This document shows positions 35,155 to 46,669 of a DNA stretch of 64,000 bases, one piece after another. A model generated the notes under the pieces. The model was not told where the DNA came from and did no database searches. It saw nothing but the letters and a program-made list of their open reading frames with translations. The stretch spans positions 434,001-498,000 of the forward strand of contig LATX02000123.1 in assembly GCA_001466705.2 (NCBI GenBank), written 5' to 3'. The translations under genes were made by a program, and so were the position numbers. The stretch comes from Moniliophthora roreri (Eukaryota; Basidiomycota; Agaricomycetes; Agaricales; Marasmiaceae). Within the stretch, counting starts at the first letter, position 1; each line of letters opens with the position of its first letter.

Positions 35155-36250
35155 AACAAACTTGTCATGTATTCACAATCAGAGGGGGCAGAGTTACTTG
35201 AGTATGTACAAATATCTAGCTGTCCTTATATACAGTCTAAGGAATATATCTACAGGAAATTATAAATAATGTCCAATAATTCAGGAAATGACAAATGAGT
35301 GACTGAGATACTAAAAGAGGGATTATTCAGATGTCACAGAGTCTGGCCACTAGGGTATCCAACCATATCCACGCGGGTATCTACGTTTCCAGGTGTTCTA
35401 GATTCTATAATTTGTATTTTCTCTTTTCTAAGTCAGGTATCCATGAGCAGATGGCTGTATCTGTCCCGTCTTTTGACAGCATTTCCCTTTTCTAGTATCT
35501 GCACATTGGCAGAGGCCTAGATGCCAAAGTTTCCAAGGTCGGAACACGCTGTTATTGTTCCTATCTCCTTTGACAATGCATGCTCAGTCTTATTTAGGAT
35601 TTCTTGTGCGTTAGATATTCTTCATATGTCTCATTGTATCTGTCTGTAGGTAGTGGATGTCCTTCGGAAGTGATTTCTGTCTTTCCAAGCAGTCTTTGTA
35701 CCTAGTTTGCTTATTGCATATTGTTTAGCCACTGGTGAATTCTTTATTAAGAGATCGCCTGCTTTGACTCTGATCTGTATATTGACTTCGGAGGAGGATC
35801 GTTCTATGATTGTTCCTGTTCTAAGTTGTCTTTCTGTTTTGATGTCTCCTCTAAGTACCTCTGTACTGTTTGACTGCAGCTTGCACTTTGCAGATGTCAT
35901 AGAAAAGTAAAGTAGAAGTTAAAATCCCATTGATAGCACTTTGAGAGCTTGGTTAACTAGCCAATGCGTTCATTGGGCCATAGTTAGATTCCCTACAGGT
36001 TTCAGGAGTGATCCACTTTGGATCTGATACTTAGATAGGTTAGAAAGTACAGCTTAGACACCTCTGTATAGCATATCATATAGCTCTTCATACTTTCTAA
36101 GGTACTACAGCTTCTCTAAGGCAATGACTAGCAGACTGGGCTCACTCTAGTCCTTATTACCTGTTATCTCATGTCATATTAAAGTGTTCTGATTCAGAAA
36201 TAGTGTAAAATGAATAAAAGTGGGTCTTTTCTAGGTTCGACATATTACCG

Positions 36251-36251
36251 N
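36251..36251. other. Assembly gap (N) with repeated flank
   Basis: 36252-36921 repeats 35580-36249 with only a few base differences, as expected of overlapping contig ends or two haplotypes placed side by side. Confidence 0.85.
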
Positions 36252-36993
36252 ATGCTCAGTCTTATTTAGGATTTCTTGTGCATTAGATATTCTTCATATG
36301 TCTCATTGTATCTGTCTGTAGGTAGTGGATGTCCTTCGGAAGTGATTTCTGTCTTTCCAAGCAGTCTTTGTACCTAGTTTGCTTATTGCATATTGTTTAG
36401 CCACTGGTGAATTCTTTATTAAGAGATCGCCTGCTTTGACTCTGATCTGTATATTGACTTCGGAGGAGGATCGTTCTATGATTGTTCCTGTTCTAAGTTG
36501 TCTTTCTGTTTTGATGTCTCCTCTAAGTACCTCTGTACTGTTTGACTGCAGCTTGCACTTTGCAGATGTCATAGAAAAGTAAAGTAGAAGTTAAAATCCC
36601 ATTGATAGCACTTTGAGAGCTTGGTTAACTAGCCAATGCGTTCATTGGGCCATAGTTAGATTCCCTACAGGTTTCAGGAGTGATCCACTTTGGATCTGAT
36701 ACTTAGATAGGTTAGAAAGTACAGCTTAGACACCTCTGTATAGCATATCATATAGCTCTTCATACTTTCTAAGGTACTACAGCTTCTCTAAGGCAATGAC
36801 TAGCAGACTGGGCTCACTCTAGTCCTTATTACCTATTATCTCATGTCATATTAAAGTGTTCCAATTCAGAAATAGTGTAAAATGAATAAAAGTGGGTCTT
36901 TTCTAGGTTCGACATATTACCTGAACTTCCTCAAACTATGATCAATGAGCTGGGAATATGAGATATGGGGGTTTGTAAGCAACATTTATCACT

Positions 36994-38699
36994 GTGTTAC
37001 ATGCTGAGAATGTTTCCCAGAATCCCTTTTTTGAGATCAACAATTCCAGTCTGTATGAAGCAATGTCGTATGATTGTCTTCATGGTGGAGTTGGGCTGTT
37101 CCAACATCTCTATGACGAGATTAAGCCCCGAGTAGAGAAGCTCAGTAACAAAGCAAGCTCTACCATAGACAGCCAGTGGGCTATCTTCCTTTCTTTTTCT
37201 TTCTAATGCTAATGAACCAAAGAATTGCAGAAATCCCCCAGTGGCAAGGATTGACACACTTCAGTAGCGCCACATCCATTGCGTTTACTGATGGCAGTAA
37301 ATATGAGGATCTAGCAAAGGTGACTCACTTATGAGCCCGTATTACCAGTTACTTACTATCTCATGCAGCAAATTGGATTCTGTCTATTGAATGTACTGTT
37401 GAAAGAAGCTGACAATAATGGATGGATCCTTCTCTGCTGTGTCCATGCCTTTCGACGGTTTTTCATGTACATCAGGCTCACTCACCATTCACAGTCAACA
37501 ATTGAGTGGGGGCGAGCTGCTGCTTTACAGCTGTCACAGCTAATTCAGGTATGTTCACTGTATGACCTAGACTATTTGCTCACTTTCATATTCCAGGAAT
37601 ATGAGTCTCAAGTTCAGCGACAGAATGAAGAGGACCCCAAATTGTGGAACTTTCTGAAAGCCCACACGTACCAACATGCCTTTGATGACATTGTCAAGAA
37701 AGGGGTGACGCACAACTACAACACCAAAATAAATGAACAGATGCATGGCCTGATCAAGGACGCATACCATCTTCAAATAAACTTCAAGAATTTTGCACCA
37801 CAAGTACAGTTCTCAAAGCAATACTTTTGTTTAAACTTAAGCCCTTTCATAGATATTGCAGGTTGAACATTGTAGCTATGTGGCAACTTTAATTCAGCAC
37901 CATATCAATGAGCAGGATGCATACCTCATACAACAAGCAGCAACGCAGCGAGGCGATAATCTCATTGAGCACAACTTTGACACTGCCTCTGCAGAGAGCG
38001 TTGTTATATGTGTACCAGGAAAGAAACTATCATTCAAGGATCTAGAGGCTGCCTATTGTAACAATTCAGCCTTCAGTGGCTTCCACACAAAGTTTCAAAA
38101 TTTCCTAGGCACTTTCTTCTGACAATTCAATCTTCCTCTACTACCTAAAGCGAACTCACAAAGTGTTTTCCGTTTTAAAGAAGATGATACGGTGTGTATA
38201 TCCAGCCAACACATATGATGACATATTGAAAACATCCATTTTAGATTATTCAACAGCATTACATGCTGAAAGCATACTATCAATGCTCAGTTAGCTGGGA
38301 CATCAAGTGTGACTATCTTCAAGCCAATCCTGATTTTTATAGCCACCTGTGCTACGATTTTGTAATCATAAAGCACTCTGAAGACACCTGCTTCTTTGCA
38401 AGGCTCATTATGCTTTTTACTGGTACATTTAGCAGAGAGGATTACCTCTTGGCTCTCGTTCATCCATTCAATGCACCAAGAGGAGTATGTCATGGAGTTG
38501 AGAGAGACATGGGTCTTTATCGTGTTTGCATGCAACCACGAAGAGAATCTATTTTTATTCCAGCATGGACCATTATTAGAGGTGCAGTCTTGGTTAGAAA
38601 TTATGGTGCAGATGTTGCTACAGGCAATGATTCTTTCTTTGTAATGGATGATATCGATGAGGACATGTTTATCAGAATGGAGTTGCTTGTGTACTGATC
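36994..38699 (+). pseudogene. Plavaka-type transposase, 5'-truncated
   Basis: Exons are inferred at 36994 to about 37185, 37228-37319, 37367-37548, 37598-37801, 37861 onward, and a C-terminal exon to 38697. Typical parts of the basidiomycete Plavaka family: SLYEAMSYDCLHGGVGLFQH, IPQWQGLTHFSS, SIAFTDGSKYEDLAK, HAFDDIVKKGVTHNYNTK, INEQMHGLIKDAY, then FYSHLCYDFVIIKHSEDTCF, FARLIMLFTG, and SIFIPAWTIIRGAVLV with a final DIDEDMFIRME. Introns restore the frame well. A TGA at about 38120 (after FLGTFF) and the loss of everything upstream of the LTR at 36921 disable it. DNA transposase activity is therefore lost. Confidence 0.65.
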
Positions 38700-38931
38700 T
38701 CATTGGAATAGATCCATGATTTGACTCATTTTGAATACATGAGCTATACGCTAACAGTTACTGGACACTCATGAATGCTAGAAGTGGAAATTATGATTGT
38801 TTTTCCAAGAACGTTCTTGATTTCAGTATCAGTAGTGGCCTGCAGACTTGGTATGCATACAACTTTAGAGCATGTGTAGTTACTGTACTGACAGCCCTTG
38901 CTAGAGAAATACATAAAGCGGCAAATACAAA
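38700..38931. other. Spacer between two transposon ORFs
   Basis: No coding signal seen. Confidence 0.3.
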
Positions 38932-40840
38932 ATGATACATGTAGGTCTGAGGATGTTCTATTGTGGCATCAAAGCAGACTTCTGGAGAGAGCAGATCAAG
39001 ACTCTGAAAGGCTTCCTGCTTAAAATGAGCTCAAGCTCATGCATGAATTTACCAGCCTATTTTCCCTTTGTACCACTGTCTTTAGAATCTTACACTTCTC
39101 TTGTCTCCATGGCTGACAAAGTTCAAGCCACAGTCATGCCTCCAGTGGTATGATTTTCGATTGCAGCAGTTTCTAATACTAATATATTACAATGACTTGC
39201 AGATTCCACCAGGGTGTAACACCACTGCAGTGCTTTCTGCTGAGCAAGACCTCGTACAGTCACTTACTGAGAAGCTGCGTACCTTTGAGGTTGCTCAAGC
39301 AGCATCCGAGTCAGCCTCTTGGAAGACTAGCACATCAAAGTCATTGAAGGCTGTGCACACTGAATCACCGGAGCTCAGCCAGGCATTCACTGCAGGAAAG
39401 AAGTTTCAAGTAATGTGCCAACCATGGCTGCCAGATTCGTTTGTTCCTGGGGCTCCAACAACTGCCAATCCTTTGGACCGTGAACAATATTCATCTTAGG
39501 AGAAGATGATGGAATGCCTGCTGGCTGAGATTTATGGAGTGCTACCTGCCACGCCTGACCATTACCACATGATGTAGGAATACTCCAAGTATATTGCATC
39601 AGTATGTTTCAGCATGACAATCACAGCATATTTTTCAGGCTGACAACAAATATTGGCAGCTCCGCAGAGGGGTCAGTGATGGACGTGATGCAATTGTTCA
39701 CAAACTCAAGACCAATGCCTCATTTGCATTCTCATCCCATTCCACTGAGTTTTTTACTCAACAATCAGCACAAGCGAACAAATGGGACACTCAAATCAAC
39801 AGTCAGAAACTACTTGGCTACAATAGCGCAGACTCAGACAATCCCTTTCAGCTATTCCCTCCGATTCTTTATAAGGATGGCCAAGATGCTCACATGAGCC
39901 ACACTTTCTGAAACCCTTCATTGATGAAGGCATGTACTGCATTACTTGGCAGTGCTTTCAATCTATACTAACTTCTCACTCAAGCTTGCAAAGATTCTCC
40001 TTTTTGGCACCACTTCTGTTCATGAAAATGTGACTACAACCAAGAGCACCCTGGGGAAATTGTGGAGGGTGACTTTTACCATGCCTGGTCTCATTGCCTT
40101 TGTTTCCATCTTTGTGAGTCTTGCTTCCATATTACACTTTCACGTTTTAATGCAGTATTTGATATTAGGCCCATTTTTTGTTCTCACCTGATACAAGCTT
40201 TCCAAAGAAAGAAGGTTGCTCTCGCATCGAATACGAATCTGATTTCCATCACTACAAGAAGTTCTTGATTTCAGGCGTGGATAACACTCACATCAAGAAG
40301 ACGTTTCAGCTATGGGATAAGTACGTCTTTGGGAAGGAAGCTTTTGGGGTCAAATCAGACCAGGAAACTACCGTTGCAGATGATGATCAAATCTCAAGCA
40401 CGCTGAAAAAGCTGGACGATCTTCCGAGCAGCAATGAGGAGAAGAATTCCCTAGCAGCTGCCTCTGGTCCCTTGGAAATAGTGGCAACATCAGTCATGCT
40501 TCCAGCTGCTTCTGCAATAGACACAGTGCCCAGTTCTGGTCCAGTTACTGCAAATCCTGCTGATGTTAACGAAACTCCAGAATCTGACCCAGCCATCCAA
40601 GAGAAGGTTGCAAATATGGAGCCAGTCAACAAAAAGGTCCAAAAAGGCAGTAAGCAGGGTCATGGCAGAGGAAAGGGTGCCGCTATTCAGCATACTGATA
40701 CTCTTCTTGATATCAACAACCCTCCTCATGGCAGAAGCTCATGTGTAGGTGGCACAGTGCACAGAGGCCACAGTGGAGCTGCATCGGTGGTGGTTGTAGC
40801 AGGTGATGTCACTGAGGAAGAGGCAGAGTCAGATGCTTAG
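38932..40840 (+). pseudogene. Transposon companion ORF (multi-exon), decayed
   Basis: Begins near MIHVGLRMFYCGIKADFWRE (38932); a likely intron (39149-39202, GTATGA..TTGCAG) links TVMPPV to IPPGCNTTAVLSAEQDLVQS. It continues with GVLPATPDHYHMM, a frame with LRRGVSDGRDAIVHKLKTNA (near 39660), DNPFQLFPPILYKDGQDAHM and SHTF (near 39850), then LWRVTFTMPGLIAF and an open 3' exon, 40178-40840 (FHHYKKFLISGV, IKKTFQLWDKYVFG) with an acidic, Ala/Val-rich tail. Several in-frame stops lie between 39490 and 40180. Proteins of this shape are multi-copy in Agaricomycetes and sit beside Plavaka-like transposases; molecular function unknown. Confidence 0.45.
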
Positions 40841-41007
40841 AGACATTGTATAGTATATTGGCATACATTTCTTGATTTCTGTAATTGATTTGTCATAGAT
40901 TTACCTTTACAGTTAGTCCCTAAGAGGTGTAACTGTGAATACAAAGTGAATTCTGCATATGGAACTTGATGGTAAGTTAAGGCAGGGTTCTCTGATATAT
41001 ATCAGTA

Positions 41008-41105
41008 GTATGGCACAGTAGAAAAAAACACTGACCTTACTAGGTGCTAATAAAAAAAACTCCAGCTTACAACATGCCTTATAAGGTCAATGGTTCAAAT
41101 CCCAC
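41008..41105 (+). repeat. Possible tRNA-derived (SINE-like) Pol III promoter
   Basis: TGGCACAGTAG (near 41011) fits the A box and GGTTCAAATCC (near 41090) is an exact B box, spaced about 75 bases. The T-stem bases around the B box do not pair, so it is not an intact tRNA. It may be a SINE head or a chance match. Confidence 0.3.
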
Positions 41106-42539
41106 CAGTCACAAGGTCTCCAGTACCAGTAGCACCTTAAGTTTTGCAATTGAATACAAGTTACCTTTTAAGTGTCCTTTTAATCACCCTTTTAATCGAC
41201 CTTTTAATCATCCACCAATGACAGTGGAACCTCAACATTGGGTGTCATACAGGCACCTTGCAAGACATTTAAGGTAGCTTTTAATCGCCCTTAAAAGATC
41301 TCTTATATTCAAAAACTTTTTGCTTAAAAGGCCTTATGAGCCCCGGCCGGCCCTTACAACCCTATTTAGGCATATAAGCCCTTATATACCCGGTCCGCAA
41401 ATTTCCGACAAAGTGAGCCATATCCATGGGTTCTGATTAGAGGAAGCTGTATGTTATACCCGATGTGGGTTCCTTGGAGCATATTCCATAGAAAAAATTT
41501 CTGGTTGAATTTCGTAGTCGTAGAAGTATAATGTGGGGGTAAACAAAGATGAGCATCAAATGCCTAGATAAGGGAATTAGTCTTAAAAAGCACCTCAAGG
41601 TATTGAGACGCACCTAGAATTTTAACCTGAGCAGACGATGACAACCACCCCAGGCGATGTCGAGACCGTTCCGAACGATGACGAGAGTCGTGGGAGTCGT
41701 GGTTGATTTTGCGGGACCAGTGTTGGCGACGAGTCACTGATGGTGCCGAGTGAACACCAGTCGTTGAGGCCATGTGACGACTTGAGCAACTTGGTGAGTC
41801 GAGAGCAGGAGATATTGAGGTATTGAGGGTAAACGAGGGTGGTAAACGCGTGCGAGGAAAAACCATGAAAAAAGCCGTTAATCAAGCGGCTGTCATAACG
41901 TGTTTTGGCCCGTTGATTGACGGATTTACGCAGGAACCACAGGTGTCTCAAATTTCTACTGCACACGAATCTGTTTAATTCCCAAGGGCGCCGTGCATTC
42001 TATAGAGGATATGGGGGTGTTTTACTAGACCTCCAGAATTTTGCGATTTTTTGGTATTATTTTTGATTTTACACAGTATTTCGCAAACCGCTGTAGGCGG
42101 CGTGCGATTCTGCTCAAGCGCTCGGGAGTACCGAGCCCATCGGCATAGAACAGTCCTACATGGACAGTCGTCAGCCTAAATAGAGAGAGTTGGATCTCAT
42201 CAACTTCTATATAGACTGATTATTGCCGCAAGGTCGTTGAAAAAAGAGGTATTTATCCTAAAATATTTAGTTCACCCATTATGCCGCGGCGCGCGACGAT
42301 GGAAGCCATGAATTTTTTTTTTTCTGATTTCAGATTCCACCCCTTTTGATCCCTCTATCCATCATTCTTCTACCGCTAGATGGCTATGTGTTCCGCTCCC
42401 TGTACATAAGTCTCAATCATCGGATTTCCTGTCTCGCCGCGTGCACCGGATGGTCATGCCCTTACTCCACCTCTGTCTGTGTCCTCTATCGGCTTGTTCG
42501 GATATGCATCTTATTTAATAGTCCAAACACCCTTTTATC
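41106..42539. other. Intergenic with short CCTTTTAAT repeats; no supported gene
   Basis: At 41166-41210 the word CCTTTTAATC is repeated three times within 40 bases, and related TTTTAATCG/CCTTTTAA words recur to 41340. A GC-rich patch (CCCCGGCCGGCCC near 41342) follows. Minus-strand frames at 41564-41966 have no recognisable domain. GC-balanced composition resumes from about 41.6 kb. Confidence 0.35.
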
Positions 42540-43858
42540 ATGAACTTTGTTTCCTCTGAAATGACTATCTCATTGACCTTCAGGGATTCGGTCTCGCTCA
42601 CGAGCTCTTGGACTCAGCTCTTCCTGTTGCCTTCATACACGGAACTCAGGGCATGCTGGGACCTTGTACGTATTAGCCATGGCATGGGTTGGGCGTGCTG
42701 GTTTCCGCTCGGTAACTGGAGTCACTTTCCAGTATGACAATCAGGTTCTCAAATCATTCGATTCTGCAGCATTTTCAATGGCAATGTGCTACCACGCTAC
42801 GCCTTCACTGTCCTGGCTCGATCTCTCTCAACGTGGTGCATTATACATTCTCCTTTGTTGCGGCATCAAGTCTCTGGTAACTATCCCACTCTCTCCGAAT
42901 GGCACAGGTTTGACCCAAAGTCGTCTACTATAGATCATGACCATCGACGACATTTTGGACCACGACATTGACGCCAAAGTTGAACGTACGAAAAACCGAC
43001 CCATTCCTCGTGGCGACATCAGTCTCCCTCGCGCATGGATGTGGTTTACTTTACAAGTCATCGTTGGGGTGCAACTCGGATACAACCTACTGAATCGTTT
43101 GACGTACGTGTTTTTGGTTTCCGCATGTCGAGACGGCTGACGAGTGATCGCAGACTACTTGTTTCAATGTGGGTCTGGCCTATTTTTGTCATCTATCCCA
43201 CTTGCAAGGTAATCATTTCGGTCTCTACTACAAATTCTTCTCTGAAAGTTCATTCCTAGCGCTGGATGGACTTTGCTCCCGTTCCACTGGTAGGCACTAT
43301 TTACCTTCCTCCTTTTCGCTTCCACTGAATGCAGGACCAACAGGCAATGATGTTCAATGTCGGCTCGTTCATGGGATGGACAGACCTCAGACCAGAGGAA
43401 GTACCATGGCAAACACTATCCATTGTCTATCTCGCGACGGGTTTCTGGACCATCACATTCGAGACTGTCTACCAGCACCAGGTGGGTCTTTTCTGTTCAG
43501 GTAAACTCGTAAAACCGACCTACGTGTTTAGGATAAACTCGACGATGCGAAAATCGGCGCTCGGTCATTGGCCCTGTACATGGGAGAACAGACCGTGCCG
43601 CTCTGCACAGCGACTACCGTGCTGTTCCTTTTTCTGCTCTCCTACGCAGCGTTCCTCAACGGACATGGGGTTATTTTTTACCTCTCCGTTATGGTTGCCG
43701 CATGGGAATTGCTAGTCCCTCTCTCAAAAGTCAATATTGATATCCCTCGCGACTGCCTCAAGTTCTTCTTGGGCATGCCGAGAGTTGGTTCAACACTGTT
43801 GGCCGGCCTTCTTCTAGATGCGATAATTCAACGTTACATTGTTGGTACAAAATTGTAA
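42540..43858 (+). CDS. UbiA-family prenyltransferase, intact copy B (7 exons, 335 aa)
   Basis: Exons 42540-42711, 42770-42876, 42934-43103, 43154-43208, 43260-43289, 43335-43481 and 43532-43858 sum to 1008 nt in one frame, each with GT-AG borders. The membrane protein has about 8-9 hydrophobic segments. The first Asp-rich motif is D98-D-I-L-D102-H-D104-I-D106, followed by VERTKNRPIPRGD; the second is Q-D228-K-L-D231-D. UbiA enzymes use these to hold Mg-diphosphate while transferring an isoprenoid to an aromatic or other acceptor. The usual NDxxD starts with Asn; here it is Asp. Basidiomycete relatives act in quinone or meroterpenoid pathways and some fungal UbiA proteins are terpene cyclases; which applies is not known. 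The first ~20 residues are the least certain part. It converges with the PL14-like gene. Confidence 0.8.
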
Positions 43859-44653
43859 CATGAGTTCTCAGAGTGGTCAAGTCTATCTTCTTTACCACGC
43901 TTGGTATCATGTATCCTTTCGCGAAGCAATATCACCCTATTTCTTGTCCGCATTCCTTGTCCACGTCTCTGGGCCTAAACATCGTCGCGCTCCCCCTTCT
44001 TCTGGTACAGGCGAGCGACTCGACAAAAATGTTTCTCAATTTCGATAAATTAACAGTTTCCTCTGACAGTGACTGAGGAGCGTATTGGTTCCACTATCTT
44101 CCCTATCTTGAATGTCCTCCGTCGATATTCTCCGAGGCAGGGATGTCGCGATCGATGATGGGGGAAATGATGAAAGGGAGGATGATAGACATGTCCTGTC
44201 CTGTCAGAGGAAAGAATTTGATGCGGGTTCACACCTCCAAACGGTGACCCCAAAATAGTTCCATGCGAAAGCAGTCTGGGAAGGAATGGGAGGAGTGGTC
44301 GATGAGAGTTAGGTGGAAGATGATCCCAGATGTGTACTGAATGTTTCTGATGAATGATGTTGCAACGTTGATATCCGGAGTTGTATACGTACCACTGTAT
44401 GAAGACAGGAAAGGGGAAGGCAAAGCCCAGATCCTGGCCAAACCTTTTTCGAGTTCAAACCCGCGCATAAGAGAAACTGGAGCATGCGTCCATGATTGGC
44501 GTATTTTTGAACATGGGAGTAACGTTGAGAGAGTTGGTTGTGAATGCACGTGAGGAGCGCTTGAGGAGCGCTTGAGTACGGCTCGGGCAACCTTCGAGAG
44601 AAGATAGACGAGCTGGTACAATGTGCTGTCTACAGATACAAAAAGCGTCCCAC
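43859..44653. other. Spacer between convergent genes, copy B
   Basis: Corresponds to 13176-14156 but shortened. The plus-strand frame seen in copy A is broken here by an 8-base deletion near 44112 and an extra G near 44160. Confidence 0.4.
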
Positions 44654-45738
44654 TCAAGCATTGTACAATATCGAAAGATCCTTGAACCAAACGTACTGAT
44701 CGCGAGGACTCGCCCACTCTGGTTCGTGGCCACCGAAGAATGTGCTGGCGTTCTAATGAGCACAGAAAAGGTAGTCGAGATCTCATATGACACACACCTG
44801 AAGAACATTCCAATAAACCCGATAGGTCCAAGCTCCGACGTTTCTTGAATACCTATCGCCTCGCCACCCTCTTGAATGAAGAACTCGTCTAAACTTGGTT
44901 CATCTAGACGTAAAACGCCATCCAGTCCAAGAAGTTCGCCTTCAGGATGATGAGGTGCCGCCGAATGAGTCTTTGGTGTCGTCTCCCTGGTCTTCCGCAT
45001 TACCCCTTGAGATTTCTTATTCATACTTTCAGAGTCATAAGAGACTTCGTCCCGATAAAAGATGTCCTTCCTATCGATCACCCGTTCGCCATTCACATAA
45101 AGTGTAAAGCATCCGTCTTGTTCCCCAGGCGTGTTGAGTGTAACCGTTTGCGAAACACGAGTCCATTTCCCCGGTGTGTATGAGAACGATCCTCGTCCGA
45201 CAGAGAGACCATAAGCGGCATCACAAACTGAGTGAAAGTCGTTACACAGGTCAGCTGTTTGCTTGTCCTTGGGAGCGTACTAAAGGACACTCAGTACGCA
45301 AGGTCGGTAAATTGGATGATGCTAGAAACTCACCAAATACAACTCGTCTTGACCGTCTTTCCTCCACATCATTCTTGTACTAAAGCACGTTGTCGCCGCA
45401 TCTCCTCCAGAGCACCCTGCCCGTCCACCGTAGAGCCCAGGAANCTTTTGATTATCTGCGAATTTGGTGACACCAAAGGCTTCGGAAATGTCTATGAATT
45501 TCGAAGGGGATGTCCAAGTCGTCAAAGTCGGCTCCAAGGAAGTGCCAGATGGTTGTTCTGCACTAGATGAAGCCGTCGAAGTTGGGAATAATGTTTCTGT
45601 GACGATTTCAATGAAAGTAGTGGTCACTGTTGGTACAAGAGTTCCGGTGCTGATGAGTAGCGATGTTTCATTTAAAGGTACAGGTGTTACGAAGCCTAGC
45701 AATGCGGTTAAGATGAAGATACTAATAGTTGATGCCAT
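44654..45738 (-). CDS. Secreted PL14-like protein, copy B, interrupted by an assembly gap
   Basis: Same gene as 15548-14157: signal peptide MASTISIFILTALLGF, Thr-rich stalk, then an N at 45444 that joins FADNQK directly to PGLYGG. About 310 bases present in copy A (14944-15253) are missing, including the region of the frame problem. Exon 1 donor here is GTGAGT (GTGCGT in copy A) and exon 2 starts at 45279. Exon 3 ends with SPRDQYVWFKD and TGA at 44656-44654. Whether the gene is intact cannot be judged from this assembly. Confidence 0.6.
45444..45444. other. Assembly gap (N) inside PL14 copy B
   Basis: Left flank corresponds to copy A 14943 and right flank to 15254, so the gap hides or collapses about 310 bases. 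Confidence 0.9.
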
Positions 45739-46669
45739 GATGGTCAGTAGCAGAGTGAAGCCTGAGAAATACATTGTCGCGCTCTTCCTCTCTCACCACC
45801 ACGACCTCGATTTTTCCTCATAATTTGCCGGCACCTTTAGTCTGAAATGCTTACAGAGATAGGCCTTGAAACCTAATCCTACTCAGTCATTTCCAACCAA
45901 CCACTTCGATTCTTCGGTCTATCAATCTTTCCACGTTGTTCAAGACATTCAATACCATATTCATCCAAGGAATGAACCATCATGCGTATTTCGAAGCATC
46001 CATAGAAGTTGACTGAACAGGTTGGCCTTATACTATTACTGTGCTCGTTCATCAATTGACGCGTCGACCCAGCGCATGTCCCTACTAATTTACAATGGAA
46101 AGGAAGGTTGAGGATAAAGCAAAAAGGTGAACACTTCTTGCGCTGTCCAATTCAGAGGAGTACTCACCTGCGGCGTAGGGGATTGTCTTCGAAAGATCGC
46201 AGGCCCCAGACGATAGTCCGTTTATCCAATACCTAAAGGATCGCATAACTTATATCGGAATAGAAGACTTCCAAGCTCTTGGTATAGAAACCGCGTTACC
46301 GTTAAATTCTATCAAGCGCAGAAACGTGCATCCGTCCAGGTACTATAATCCAACTTCGTCTATCGTGGATCTGACTGTCTCAGGGACACAGTGAGCTAGT
46401 GGTTGGGCTGAGGACGAGCGAAGGGCCGGGAACGCGGAGAGATCACGCGGGTGGGTACCGTCCTGAAGCCGTGTGATCCCTCGACGAATTTCGCTCACCG
46501 AGTCTGAGAATCCAATTCAGTCCAAGCTCAAGTGTTTATCTGACTATGCTGTGATCTGAATTGCAATGGCGTTTAACTGAATGCTGAGGTTTCAAACTTG
46601 TCGACAGAATTTGTAGAGAGAATGAATTCAGACTGTATAGACAGATGATATCAAACTCGGAAAGTTGAT
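45739..46669. other. Promoter side of PL14 copy B and unique DNA
   Basis: 45739-46350 is the shared duplication flank. From 46351 the sequence is unlike copy A. No gene is supported. Confidence 0.35.

Larger units (their letters stand above)
34728..36921 (-). repeat. LTR family A, inverse copy with two scaffold gaps
   Basis: Starts TGTCTAAGTTAG and ends GTTCGACATATTA, the reverse of the 17449-19194 copy. The N at 35154 lies where about 250 bases of the other copy are missing; the N at 36251 is followed by a repeat of 35580-36249. The true element is therefore about 1.75 kb, not 2.2 kb. Confidence 0.6.
42540..46350. repeat. Segmental duplication, copy B
   Basis: Matches 11860-16250 in order and orientation. 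It differs by a ~170-base deletion in the spacer (after 44222, joining TTTGATG to GGGTTCACACC), a missing piece at the N (45444) and a shortened right flank (deletion near 46200). Confidence 0.85.

Noticed and set aside
17449..36921. One giant TIR transposon (or Starship-like element) bounded by the inverse family-A repeats
   Set aside because: No tyrosine recombinase or large cargo gene set; the repeats also occur as fragments inside the block, so they behave as independent insertions.
36252..36921. True tandem duplication of LTR family A
   Set aside because: It begins exactly at an N and repeats the sequence before it; contig overlap is simpler.
41008..41105. Functional tRNA gene
   Set aside because: T-stem and acceptor do not pair despite good A and B boxes.
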